Below are positions 1 to 7,907 of a stretch of DNA of 40,008 nucleotides, piece after piece. Position numbers and translations under genes: made by a program. Within the stretch, counting starts at the first letter, position 1; each line of letters opens with the position of its first letter. Where the stretch lies: positions 1 through 40,008 of the IMG/VR virus record IMGVR_UViG_3300043395_003425; one strand, written 5' to 3'. Below the pieces are notes generated by a model. The model was not told the DNA's origin. It did no database searches and saw only the letters and a program-made list of their open reading frames with translations. The DNA is from a virus.

Positions 1-793
1 CTATATCAATTTTGAACACTCTCTTTTCAGGTGCTCTCATAATACGATGGATTAACATCGCATCTTCCATCAACGATAATTGTTTCCAAATTCTTCTTGC
101 ACCCTCAATCATTGATTTACCATAAGGAAGGAAGTTAGTATCCGATAGCATTCTGAAGTGAGCCATTTCGTATTGCTCATATTCTTTTTTACCAAAACGG
201 TCTAATTCAACCTTATACTTTACATAATCAGGATTGTTTGGGTCAGTACCCTCTAATCTTTCTACATTATATGTTGAATGTGGTGCTACGTTGATAATAC
301 CTTTACCAGGTAGGATTTCTAATGCTAAGAAAGCATCACCATATTTTACTAAGTTTCTAATCCAAGGCCATAAGTTAAACTCCACATTCATTATATCATA
401 GAATAGATTGTGAAGCATCTCTCTTACGTTCTCATTTGTGGATTTAATCTGAAGTACATCACCATATTCGTTCTTTGTTGTACTCTCATCGGCGTATATG
501 TCTAAAGCAGAACCAATGATTGGGTCCATATCCATAGCATCATAATCTCTAAAAAGTTCTCTACGAACCTGATGATATGCCATTGATTGTGCACCCTGAT
601 GAGTTTCAAAATAAGACCTCTGAAGTTTTGTATATCTATCTCTTAGATTTACAAAGTTAGTATTCATTTGTCTATCTTCAACGTCTACTACTTTACGTTT
701 ACCATCTTTATCAACGGTTACGATTGCATTAGTTGAAAATAGCTTTTTAAGTCTCCCAAAGAAACTCCTATCGTCTTGAAATTGTTCTGCCAT
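1..793 (-). CDS. gp20: Portal vertex protein, gp20-like (incomplete at its C-terminus)
   Basis: The reading frame opens at an ATG at 793 and runs off the left edge of the window; 264 codons are visible without a stop. The N-terminal part begins MAEQFQDDRSFFGRLKK, and the stretch DYDAMDMDPIIGSALDIYADE followed by ST is the pattern of T4-like portal proteins, which form the dodecameric ring at the head-tail vertex through which DNA is packaged. Later segments (residues about 125-150 WPWIRNLVKYGDAFLALEI; about 215-262 SMIEGARRIWKQLSLMEDA then RIMRAPEKRVFKI) also fit the portal core. It follows the preceding gene by only 8 nt, with no strong Shine-Dalgarno sequence. Portal and large terminase lie close together, as in T4-type genomes. 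The family call is firm; the C-terminal half is not visible. Confidence 0.88.
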   Translation of the reverse strand, partial: MAEQFQDDRSFFGRLKKLFSTNAIVTVDKDGKRKVVDVEDRQMNTNFVNLRDRYTKLQRSYFETHQGAQSMAYHQVRRELFRDYDAMDMDPIIGSALDIYADESTTKNEYGDVLQIKSTNENVREMLHNLFYDIMNVEFNLWPWIRNLVKYGDAFLALEILPGKGIINVAPHSTYNVERLEGTDPNNPDYVKYKVELDRFGKKEYEQYEMAHFRMLSDTNFLPYGKSMIEGARRIWKQLSLMEDAMLIHRIMRAPEKRVFKIDI

Positions 794-801
794 AATTTAT
801 T

Positions 802-1239
802 TTACCATTTTCTACAAGACCAATATCTTGCTTTTGTTCTTGGACCAGGATTATCACAATTATGTCTTGCTCTAAAATTAGCCCTTCTACCAGGATTATT
901 CTTTTTTATTTTAACACCTTTTTGTCCAAAGTTTACTTTGATAACTTTTCCAGTTTTAGGGTTTCTAACATAAACTTTAAATTTCTTTACATCACCCGCC
1001 ATTGGTTTACCTAACTTCACTTCTCTACCTTGATATTCAGCTTCGTAAACACAATTACAGCCAGCTTCATCTAAAGATTGAGAGTAAGATTTAAGATAGT
1101 TGATAAAATCATCCATATCTTCTTGCTCTACATCCAATTCATCATAATCATCAATTGGATTATCTGCTGGTTGGTCTCCTTTTTGGTATGCTTTATCTAC
1201 ATACTCATCTTCTTTTAGGATATTTGTTAATTTAATCAT
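802..1239 (-). CDS. Small phage protein with acidic N-terminal and basic, Cys/Arg-rich C-terminal half, possibly head-related
   Basis: This encodes a 145-aa protein from the ATG at 1239. A longer frame starts at 1266 (nine extra residues, MSKYKKETK), but I prefer 1239. It has an AGGAG Shine-Dalgarno at 1246-1250 with good spacing, and the promoter-like element at 1272-1279 lies so close to 1266 that a transcript would probably begin at or after that codon. Residues 1-60 are acidic. The C-terminal 60 residues are basic (KVYVRNPKTGKVIKVNFG, then NNPGRRANFRARHNCDNPGP and a final KARYWSCRKW). I recall this C-terminal motif from many marine T4-like phage proteins of unknown function. Its place between terminase and portal suggests a head or packaging role, such as a prohead core component; that is inference from position only. 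Confidence 0.75.
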   Translation of the reverse strand: MIKLTNILKEDEYVDKAYQKGDQPADNPIDDYDELDVEQEDMDDFINYLKSYSQSLDEAGCNCVYEAEYQGREVKLGKPMAGDVKKFKVYVRNPKTGKVIKVNFGQKGVKIKKNNPGRRANFRARHNCDNPGPRTKARYWSCRKW

Positions 1240-1245
1240 TTTGGT

Positions 1246-1250
1246 CTCCT
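1246..1250 (-). promoter_or_regulatory. Shine-Dalgarno site (AGGAG), rare in this window
   Basis: The coding strand reads AAAAAGGAGACCAAAATG before the ATG at 1239. This is the only strong Shine-Dalgarno sequence I found ahead of a start in the window, and it decides the start choice for the 145-aa protein. Other genes here have A/T-rich leaders instead. Confidence 0.6.
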
Positions 1251-1271
1251 TTTTGTATTTTGACATATACC

Positions 1272-1279
1272 ATAAATAT
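1272..1279 (-). promoter_or_regulatory. Promoter-like element ATATTTAT
   Basis: The coding-strand context is GTGATATTTATGGTATATG, 32 nt upstream of the preferred start at 1239. It is one of eight exact ATATTTAT cores found in gaps ahead of minus-strand genes. The assignment as a promoter is inference from recurrence and position. Confidence 0.45.
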
Positions 1280-1305
1280 CACTAATTATCAAAACACCTA
1301 CATTT

Positions 1306-2907
1306 TTACAACCATTGTGATAAGTCTTCAAAATCATCACCTATTCTCATTTTCCAAGGATTATCATCCCTATCAGATGGTCCATAAACTCCTTCATGTT
1401 GTTGATTTGATGAAATACCACCCAAAGCCCTTTTTGTAAGGTCAATTCCTTCTTGTCTCAAACGAAGTGCGGTATCCCTAACCCACAATCCTATTGAAAA
1501 TGCCATAGTAAGGTCATCATTATAACTTTTCATAGCTTCAGCTCTACCATTAATGAATATAAATGTAAACAATTCTTCAATCAAACGATTAGAACGAATT
1601 ATTACAGCTTTTTCTCTAAAATATTCATCCAATTTAGATATAATAAGTGGGCGGGTTTTAGAAGTGGTTGAAAATCCAGCTACCATTTGTCTTTCATCTG
1701 CACGATATTTATTTCTCATTTGGTGTTCAACATCTACATATTTTAAATCCTTACTCATATAGAATAAGTTTTTATATTGTCTATCTATACATTGTTGAAT
1801 ACACGCCCACCCAATATTTGAGTTCTCTATTACTAATAGGGCATCATTATATTCGGTTGAAAGATTTACCAAAAAGTTTCCAAAATCTTTTGTATCAATT
1901 TTTCCTTTATACTCCGCCACTTGAGTTGCATTTATTATATCAATTACATGACACGCTGAAAAGTCCGAACCATCACCTCTCGCTACGTCCGCCACAACCA
2001 TATAAGAACCATTTGCAGTTGGATATTCCCATCTCCAAAGGTTTCCATCAAATCCAGTCTTTTCAATTGGATCCTGACAATATGTTTCTTTGTAGAACAT
2101 TAAAAGTTCAGGATCAATTACGGTATCACCAGAAGATACAAAATCACAATCACATTCTTGTGCCGCTTTCTTTTGTCCTAATAATTTTTCTTGTTCATCT
2201 CTCCAACTCTGGTCTCTTTCCGGATGCACTGTCCAATGTAATTTAATTGTATTAAATGGATTTGTTCCTTCTTCTGCATCTAACCAAGTTTTATGAAACC
2301 AATTACCTACACCATTTGGAGTAGAAAGAGCTACACACGCACCACCGGTTGATAATGTAGATTGTGCCGCTACCCATATCTCATCAATACTTTCAATAAA
2401 CGCAGCCTCATCAAATATCAAAAGAGAAAGTGCTTCAGAACGGCCGGCATCAGGTGAACTTGCAATCGCTTTAATCTGAGAACCATTTTGTAAACGAAGG
2501 GAAAGTTTATTATCTTCCAATGAACCACCTTTTAACCAACTTGGTAATAGTTCATGCATAACCCTTACTTTTGTTACTAAGTTTTTTGCTACATCTTGCT
2601 TTGTTGCAATAACCAACACATTAAAATCAGAATTGAATATCATTTTCCAAAGTGAGAATCCCGCACAAAGAGTTGAGATACCAGTTTGACGTGATTTTAA
2701 AACTATATTAAAACGATTATCTTTAAATTGAGTTAATGTTTTTTCCTGAAATGGGAAAAGGTGAAAAGGTATTTTACCTCTCACCGGATGCTGAATCATA
2801 CAATATTTCTTCATAAAGTGTATGGGGTCAGTAGCACACTTTTTGTATTCTTCTGCAATAATTTCTTTAAGACTTTTCTTTTGTGTTATCCCTAAATTTT
2901 GAGCCAT
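1306..2907 (-). CDS. gp17: Terminase large subunit (gp17-like packaging ATPase/nuclease)
   Basis: A 533-aa protein with the two-domain layout of T4 gp17, the motor that pumps DNA into the prohead and cuts concatemers. ATPase domain: Walker A-type loop SRQTGIST at residues 72-79, Walker B LLIFDE at 162-167 with the catalytic Glu, and coupling motif STPNG at 195-199. Nuclease domain (RNase H fold): first acidic motif VVADVARGDGSD around 304-315 (Asp307), second VIENSN with Glu361, third YNDD with Asp464/465. Length is slightly below T4 gp17 (610 aa). The ATG at 2907 lies directly after the stop of the upstream gene (2909), so the two are probably co-transcribed and translationally coupled. All catalytic motifs are present. 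Confidence 0.96.
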   Translation of the reverse strand: MAQNLGITQKKSLKEIIAEEYKKCATDPIHFMKKYCMIQHPVRGKIPFHLFPFQEKTLTQFKDNRFNIVLKSRQTGISTLCAGFSLWKMIFNSDFNVLVIATKQDVAKNLVTKVRVMHELLPSWLKGGSLEDNKLSLRLQNGSQIKAIASSPDAGRSEALSLLIFDEAAFIESIDEIWVAAQSTLSTGGACVALSTPNGVGNWFHKTWLDAEEGTNPFNTIKLHWTVHPERDQSWRDEQEKLLGQKKAAQECDCDFVSSGDTVIDPELLMFYKETYCQDPIEKTGFDGNLWRWEYPTANGSYMVVADVARGDGSDFSACHVIDIINATQVAEYKGKIDTKDFGNFLVNLSTEYNDALLVIENSNIGWACIQQCIDRQYKNLFYMSKDLKYVDVEHQMRNKYRADERQMVAGFSTTSKTRPLIISKLDEYFREKAVIIRSNRLIEELFTFIFINGRAEAMKSYNDDLTMAFSIGLWVRDTALRLRQEGIDLTKRALGGISSNQQHEGVYGPSDRDDNPWKMRIGDDFEDLSQWL

Positions 2908-2908
2908 C

Positions 2909-3604
2909 TTAATCTACTGGTGCTTTAATAAGGTCATCATACCCTTTATCTTTCAATTTATCCCAAGCTTCGTTTCTTAATTTTTTAGCCTGTTCAATCT
3001 CACCCTCATACTTTGTAATATCGGTAAGAATTTCTGCTTTTAATTCATTTACATCTTTTTCTAAAACCCATTTTTCAATTTTACCATCTTCATGTACAAA
3101 TTCATATTCCTGTTTTGCATCATTGTATGCTTGATTAAGTTTTTCAATTAAATCTTTTCCATATGCAATCATATTAGAATATATTTTATAATCTTCATAT
3201 GCTTCCCACATTCCATCGTATTTTACTTGAGCTTCTCTTTTAGTAAGACAATGCAAACAATATCCGGTTTTTGATATTAATTTTTTATCAACTCTACCTA
3301 ACTTAATTGTTTTACAATTATCCGATTTACAGCTATTTAATTTGTCTAAATAAGCTCTAACATCTGACATTGTTTCGGAAAGTTCATTTACTCTGACCTT
3401 TCCATATTCTTTTTGTTCCCAAGTTTTACCTTCAGAATCTGTCCAAATTTCTCCTACTTCTTTTTTACGATTGTTTTCAGATGCATTTTCGGCATTTGCA
3501 AAAGATATTTGTGTATCTTTTTCGTATTCACCGCCCGTCAAAACCATATTCACCAACTTTCTACGTGTTGGATGCATATATTTTTTTTGAAATTCCTTTG
3601 ACAT
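2909..3604 (-). CDS. Zn-ribbon/coiled-coil phage protein directly upstream of terminase; unknown, small-terminase candidate by position
   Basis: This encodes 231 aa of no function I can name with certainty. A short charged N-terminus (about 1-50) leads into a segment EIWTDSEGKTWEQK, then four cysteines in a C-x4-C ... C-x2-C arrangement (Cys92, 97, 116, 119) that would suit a zinc ribbon. The rest (about 125-231) is charged and predicted largely helical. The stop abuts the start of the large terminase. In T4 the small terminase gene 16 sits at that position, so a DNA-recognition or packaging role is possible, but T4 gp16 has no zinc ribbon and the sequence similarity is not evident. It has its own upstream promoter-like 15-mer at 3624-3638. 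Confidence 0.8.
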   Translation of the reverse strand: MSKEFQKKYMHPTRRKLVNMVLTGGEYEKDTQISFANAENASENNRKKEVGEIWTDSEGKTWEQKEYGKVRVNELSETMSDVRAYLDKLNSCKSDNCKTIKLGRVDKKLISKTGYCLHCLTKREAQVKYDGMWEAYEDYKIYSNMIAYGKDLIEKLNQAYNDAKQEYEFVHEDGKIEKWVLEKDVNELKAEILTDITKYEGEIEQAKKLRNEAWDKLKDKGYDDLIKAPVD

Positions 3605-3623
3605 ATTGTTTATGATATATTTG

Positions 3624-3638
3624 TATATATAAGTATAT
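3624..3638 (-). promoter_or_regulatory. Promoter-like 15-mer ATATACTTATATATA (copy 1 of 3)
   Basis: This 15-mer lies 19 nt upstream of the ATG at 3604. Identical 15-mers occur at 7504-7518 and 11887-11901, each just upstream of a minus-strand gene. The sequence is a variant of the ATATTTATATA element seen elsewhere (T to C at one position). Confidence 0.5.
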
Positions 3639-3656
3639 CATAATTAAATAAAACAA

Positions 3657-6600
3657 CTATTTTTCGAAGAATATACCTAATATTTGATTTAGGGGAGCAA
3701 ATGCGCCAGTAAGTTTATATGTATTTCCACCATAAACGAATACAATACCTTCGTTTGGTACTATTTTATCAAATCCACCCAGAGCATTTAATCTTTCTAA
3801 TTCTAATTTAAGTTTTTGAATTTTCTTTGGGTCACCACTTGCTTTTACCTGCTTTATAGTTGATTCTAATCTAGAGACCATTTGTTTTTTAGCGGAATCT
3901 GGATTTGCTGTAAGTACTGAACTCATAAATGATAATACATCCGCACCAACTCCTAAGAATATCTCTTCAAATCTCATTAAATTTTGTTTTGATATTTTTT
4001 GTTGGTCTTGTTTATCAATTTGTTCAGCCCAAGCTCTTAATTTTGCATCTTGAATTGTTGCTATACGAAAACCTTTGTCACCAAAAGCCCATCTTTTAAC
4101 CAATCCTATTTTTTCTTGTGTATCTAATTTCTTTGCACCTTTTTCTACAAATTTAGTCCACCATGCTTGGTGATAATCAGCAACTCCATCGGAATCGGAT
4201 AATCCAAATTCAGATTGTAATTTACTAATCATTGAAATATACTTTCCTTGCAATTTAGAAAGGTGTTCCGATTTTGGTAATTTTTGTATTGGAGGTCCCT
4301 GAATTGTGTACTTAGATTGAACATGTGCATTTACTTGCTTAATCATTCCACCTAATATGGTTGCTGCGGATTGGTTTTCTCCAATTATGTTTCCTTCAGC
4401 ATCATATTCAAATGTACCATGAAATACTAATAGTGGTTGGTTATATGGAATTACATTTACGGATGTTGGATATATTACTTCCAAATTCATAAAACACGCC
4501 CCATCTTTGAATATTTTCTTTCTTTGTGGCTCTGATAGTGCAGATATTGCGGCGGATAAATCTTTCATAGCGAAATTGTATGCATCTGTCAATCCACCTC
4601 TACCAGCAAATTTATCTGCTACTTGACCTATTGTCATAGCACCAGCTCCTTTGTTCTTTAAGTGTGATTTATTACGAGCCGCAACTAATCTTCCATTTAC
4701 CCAACTAATTGCTAACGCCTGTCCATCAGTTTTTTCTCTTGCTAATTCCAAATCACCATTTAATGCTCTTACTACAATTTGTTTAAGGTCACCAAACGTT
4801 AATCCCATTTCAATATCGAATGGGTGCGCCATATGACCATACGCACCACCTTCCAAAATTAAACCTTCACTTATTGCTTTCTTTTTAAATCTATTTGTAG
4901 ATTTATCATATTTTTCCCAACCTTGCGGATTATTTAAATCTAAATTTTCATCTGAAGTTATATCAACTCCTTCTCCACCAAACATACCAGGAACATTAAA
5001 TCCTACCTGATGGTCTAAAGAACTTACTTCTTTTAATTTGTTATCTCCTTTAAGAAAATCTGCAGGGGTTTTAAGACCTGTTTTTAATATACGATTATAT
5101 TTGTGTGTTTTACCATCATTTTGGTCATCAACAGGTAGTTTTTGGTCTACCGCTCTTTTCTTTTCAAATTCGGATGGAATCTCATGATATGTATCCCATC
5201 CTTCTAAATTATCTAAATAATAACTCTCATTATCATATTCTTCCCAAGTTCCATTCCATTGAGTACCAGTTGTTGCATTACCATCATTATAAAATGCACC
5301 ATTTCCAGTATATTCCTTAATAACCTTTTCATCAACAACTGCCAAACGAGTATAATATTTTGGATGTTCGTAAAGATGGTCTAATGCAATTTCTTTTGCT
5401 ACGTTTGTATCGGATGTATGCTCTCTTTCAATTGCATACCCTTTCATAAATTCTACTTTAATATCCTGTACGTTTACTTTATGGTGTTTAGCTATATCTT
5501 TTAAACTCATGCCGTCAGCCTTACCACCTTTTAATTGATTTTCTTTTACAGGCTCATATCCTTTATCTTGCGTATCTTTTGTATCGGTTTGATGACCAAC
5601 TTCTTTTTTTCTATCATCATCAAAATCAATAGTATCCAATTCAGCCCCATGCCCATAATCCGGCGCATATGTAGAAGTTTTATGATGATGTAAAAAATTA
5701 TGTTCAGCTTCAGATTCGGGTTTATGAGTTTTAGAATTTATTTTTTCTTCAACTTTTTCATATTCTTCACTACCATCTTTATCCAATTTAGATTTTAATT
5801 TCTTAACATCTTTTGGATTTGGTGCACCATTAATATATCCACCTGGTAAACTTAATCCTACACCAGCTCCACCAGGTAATCCCATTTCATCTAATAAAGA
5901 TTCTTCTACTTCATCTATAATTTCATTAATATCTTCTTTTGAAATTATTTGTGGTTTTTCTTTTTTATCAACGTGCCAAAATCTTTTAACTTTATTAATA
6001 GGTTTTTTATCTTCTATATTTTCCCAATCTTCAGTTTTATGTGGGTCTGCTGCGGGGTTCAATGTACTATGTACAACGTTTTGGAGTTTATAGGTAACTT
6101 TTCTATATGGTCCTTCTAATTCTTTTGAAATTTTACCTTTACCCCTCATATAATCACCTTTAGGGAAATGTAATTGAGTATATCCCATTTGTTTAAACCA
6201 AGGTTCAGGTTTTGTTGAATTTAAAATTCTAGAAGAACCATCGGTATAATATCCAGTTTCCGGTTCCCCAGCATCGGCACCATATCCTCTACTAGCACTT
6301 TCTTTTAAATCTTTTTTAGGAATTCTAAATGTTACTGCTTTCTTACCATTTATAGTTGGCATTCCCCATTCATCTTTACCTATGGATTTAACAATTACTT
6401 TTTTGTTTTTAAATTTACCCATTAAGATTTCATCGCCAACTTTTACATTTAATTTAATTTCTTCATTAATACACTCTTTTAATTTTTTTAATTTAAGAGT
6501 AATCAATTTGAATATTTGGTCATCAAATTTTGGATATGCTTTTGTAAAATTCTTTTTTCTTTCTGCTTCAGAACCACTACTTAACCAATATCGTACATCA

Positions 6601-7073
6601 GTACCACTAATAGGATTTGGTTGTGCAGGTGCCGCATAAACATACCCTCTATCTAAATAACCGGTATCTATCTTTCCTTTATATGGTTTAAAATATTTAC
6701 CACTTAGACGGGATGCATCTTTTTCGCCCACCACAGTTACAAAGCCAGTTGTGTCTGAATCAAATTTATTAAGTATTTCTTCTGGAGCGTATGGGTTTCT
6801 TACATTAACAATTTTAGATGATGGAATTCCAAACATCTTTATCATTATTGCTTTCTTTTCCTTAAACCCAAATGGAGATTTTTTTGAATCGGTTACATCG
6901 GAAGTTCCTATATAAACATTATCCCTTCCGAACTTCTTAACCAAATGGTCATACGTTGCGTAGTGACCCTTATGAAAAGGTTGAAAGCGGCCAGAATAAA
7001 CAACAACTACTTTGTCTATCTTTGCCGCTTCTCCCAGTATTGTTTCTATTAAATATTGTGTTAATCCTTTCAT
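3657..7073 (-). CDS. Multidomain fusion: NMNAT/cytidylyltransferase-like domain + DUF5661-like segment + ligase-like nucleotidyltransferase domain
   Basis: A 1138-aa protein. Residues about 20-195 form a nucleotidyltransferase of the HIGH superfamily: GRFQPFHKGH at 28-37 and ISGTDVR at 155-161, the paired signatures of NadM/NMNAT-like enzymes that transfer AMP to nicotinamide mononucleotide or a related substrate. Residues about 208-255 resemble a small KOW/SH3-like barrel. Residues 255-520 are low-complexity and charged. Residues about 520-580 (GMSLKDIAKHHKV, EHTSDTNVAKEIALDHL, YYTRL) match what I recall of DUF5661. The C-terminal 400 residues carry KTDG at 781-784, NLEVIYP at 863-869, EGIVF at 1108-1112 and YKLTG at 1119-1123, the order and spacing of motifs I, III, IV and V in covalent nucleotidyltransferases (DNA/RNA ligases). 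Activity of either end is unproven. An ATATTTAT element lies 17 nt upstream. Confidence 0.85.
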   Translation of the reverse strand: MKGLTQYLIETILGEAAKIDKVVVVYSGRFQPFHKGHYATYDHLVKKFGRDNVYIGTSDVTDSKKSPFGFKEKKAIMIKMFGIPSSKIVNVRNPYAPEEILNKFDSDTTGFVTVVGEKDASRLSGKYFKPYKGKIDTGYLDRGYVYAAPAQPNPISGTDVRYWLSSGSEAERKKNFTKAYPKFDDQIFKLITLKLKKLKECINEEIKLNVKVGDEILMGKFKNKKVIVKSIGKDEWGMPTINGKKAVTFRIPKKDLKESASRGYGADAGEPETGYYTDGSSRILNSTKPEPWFKQMGYTQLHFPKGDYMRGKGKISKELEGPYRKVTYKLQNVVHSTLNPAADPHKTEDWENIEDKKPINKVKRFWHVDKKEKPQIISKEDINEIIDEVEESLLDEMGLPGGAGVGLSLPGGYINGAPNPKDVKKLKSKLDKDGSEEYEKVEEKINSKTHKPESEAEHNFLHHHKTSTYAPDYGHGAELDTIDFDDDRKKEVGHQTDTKDTQDKGYEPVKENQLKGGKADGMSLKDIAKHHKVNVQDIKVEFMKGYAIEREHTSDTNVAKEIALDHLYEHPKYYTRLAVVDEKVIKEYTGNGAFYNDGNATTGTQWNGTWEEYDNESYYLDNLEGWDTYHEIPSEFEKKRAVDQKLPVDDQNDGKTHKYNRILKTGLKTPADFLKGDNKLKEVSSLDHQVGFNVPGMFGGEGVDITSDENLDLNNPQGWEKYDKSTNRFKKKAISEGLILEGGAYGHMAHPFDIEMGLTFGDLKQIVVRALNGDLELAREKTDGQALAISWVNGRLVAARNKSHLKNKGAGAMTIGQVADKFAGRGGLTDAYNFAMKDLSAAISALSEPQRKKIFKDGACFMNLEVIYPTSVNVIPYNQPLLVFHGTFEYDAEGNIIGENQSAATILGGMIKQVNAHVQSKYTIQGPPIQKLPKSEHLSKLQGKYISMISKLQSEFGLSDSDGVADYHQAWWTKFVEKGAKKLDTQEKIGLVKRWAFGDKGFRIATIQDAKLRAWAEQIDKQDQQKISKQNLMRFEEIFLGVGADVLSFMSSVLTANPDSAKKQMVSRLESTIKQVKASGDPKKIQKLKLELERLNALGGFDKIVPNEGIVFVYGGNTYKLTGAFAPLNQILGIFFEK

Positions 7074-7090
7074 ATAGTTTTCTATACTAT

Positions 7091-7098
7091 ATAAATAT
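7091..7098 (-). promoter_or_regulatory. Promoter-like element ATATTTAT
   Basis: The coding strand reads CCTAATATTTATATAG in the 49-bp gap upstream of the 1138-aa gene, 17 nt before its ATG. It belongs to the same recurring element as the other gap sites. Confidence 0.5.
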
Positions 7099-7122
7099 TA
7101 GGATTAGTCTTTTACAACTTTA

Positions 7123-7482
7123 TTATTTCTCAATCGGTGCGTTTTGTTGCTGAAGTCTGCTAGGTGCACCTGGTTGATAAACAATAATTCCTTCTTTTAA
7201 ATCAATTTGATGTCTTGGATATTTTTCTTCCAAAGAATCAATGATAGTTTTTAATTCTTTATTCTTGTCTTTGAATGCATCTTCACCTTTTTCAAGAATT
7301 TCATCCAATCTAACAAGTTCTTCATTTAATTCTTTTTTTCTAATATAGATTTGTCCAAAATCATTAACAATCGCGTTTAAATCGTTGTTGATTTCTTTAA
7401 TCTTTTCAATAATTTCTTGCTCCAATTTTACCGTTTCCAATTCAACTGAAGTTTTTTGTGGAATTTTATCTAATTCTGCCAT
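7123..7482 (-). CDS. Coiled-coil protein, paralogue of the 94-aa gene at 11592-11876
   Basis: A 119-aa, mostly helical, charged protein with a clear heptad character over residues about 15-85. It aligns end to end with the 94-aa product at 11592-11876. Shared positions include IIE-IK, DxN, D-GQ--xR-xELN-E--RL-EI, an ED pair, KYxxxxxDLK and G. It also has a longer C-terminal tail with QPGAPSRLQQQ. The two genes share an identical 15-mer in their 5' gaps. No catalytic motif is visible. A structural, chaperone or assembly role is conceivable because other small phage coiled coils act that way, but I cannot name it. It lies between the heptose-nucleotidyltransferase-like gene and the NMNAT-like fusion. 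Confidence 0.8.
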   Translation of the reverse strand: MAELDKIPQKTSVELETVKLEQEIIEKIKEINNDLNAIVNDFGQIYIRKKELNEELVRLDEILEKGEDAFKDKNKELKTIIDSLEEKYPRHQIDLKEGIIVYQPGAPSRLQQQNAPIEK

Positions 7483-7503
7483 AAATTTATGTTTTTATTT
7501 TTG

Positions 7504-7518
7504 TATATATAAGTATAT
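7504..7518 (-). promoter_or_regulatory. Promoter-like 15-mer ATATACTTATATATA (copy 2 of 3)
   Basis: This copy is identical to 3624-3638 and 11887-11901. It starts 21 nt upstream of the coiled-coil gene's ATG at 7482 and touches the stop codon of the upstream gene. Confidence 0.5.
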
Positions 7519-7907
7519 TATTTTTGGTTTTTTAAAATGTTTGTTGTACTATATCCAGATAATTTATCAAAAAATTCTACCTTTGGGATATATTCTACAC
7601 CTATTATTTGATGATATTTATAATCATTTCCAATTACCATAACATCAGGTTCCCATTCTTTTATTCTTTCAATGAGAGAATCATCAGAATCAAATTCTAC
7701 AACACTATTAACATATTTAATACTACGCAAAAACTCCATTCTATCTTCTAAGCAATTATACGGTCTACCATCTCCTTTCTTTTTAGAAACTCTTTCATCG
7801 GTATCAATCCCCACTCTAACATTTCCAAATTTTGCAGCATGTTCTAAAAGTTTTATATGTCCTATATGTAGAATATCAAATGTACCGTTTACCCAAACTT
7901 TTTTCAT
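7518..7907 (-). CDS. HldE C-domain-like (RfaE2-like) nucleotidyltransferase, probable heptose-1-phosphate adenylyltransferase
   Basis: A 129-aa protein covering a complete small cytidylyltransferase-fold domain. It has VNGTFDILHIGH with the HIGH motif at residues 14-17, GDGRPYN-LEDRM-FL around 45-60, GNDYK around 93-97, and STTNI at 120-124. The RPxN-xExRM segment and the STTNI end match the C-terminal domain of HldE/RfaE, which converts D-glycero-beta-D-manno-heptose 1-phosphate plus ATP to ADP-heptose. TagD-type glycerol-3-phosphate cytidylyltransferases have the same length and the HxGH motif but usually lack the RPxN segment. The start codon overlaps the stop of the TibC-like heptosyltransferase gene (TAATG), so donor synthesis and use appear coupled. 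There is no kinase domain; heptose 1-phosphate would have to come from the host. Confidence 0.82.
   Translation of the reverse strand: MKKVWVNGTFDILHIGHIKLLEHAAKFGNVRVGIDTDERVSKKKGDGRPYNCLEDRMEFLRSIKYVNSVVEFDSDDSLIERIKEWEPDVMVIGNDYKYHQIIGVEYIPKVEFFDKLSGYSTTNILKNQK

Noticed and set aside
7518-7907. TagD-type glycerol-3-phosphate cytidylyltransferase
   Set aside because: The length and HxGH motif fit, but the GxGRPxN-xExRM segment and the STTNI end match HldE-C better, and the adjacent gene is heptosyltransferase-like. It is kept as the alternative.
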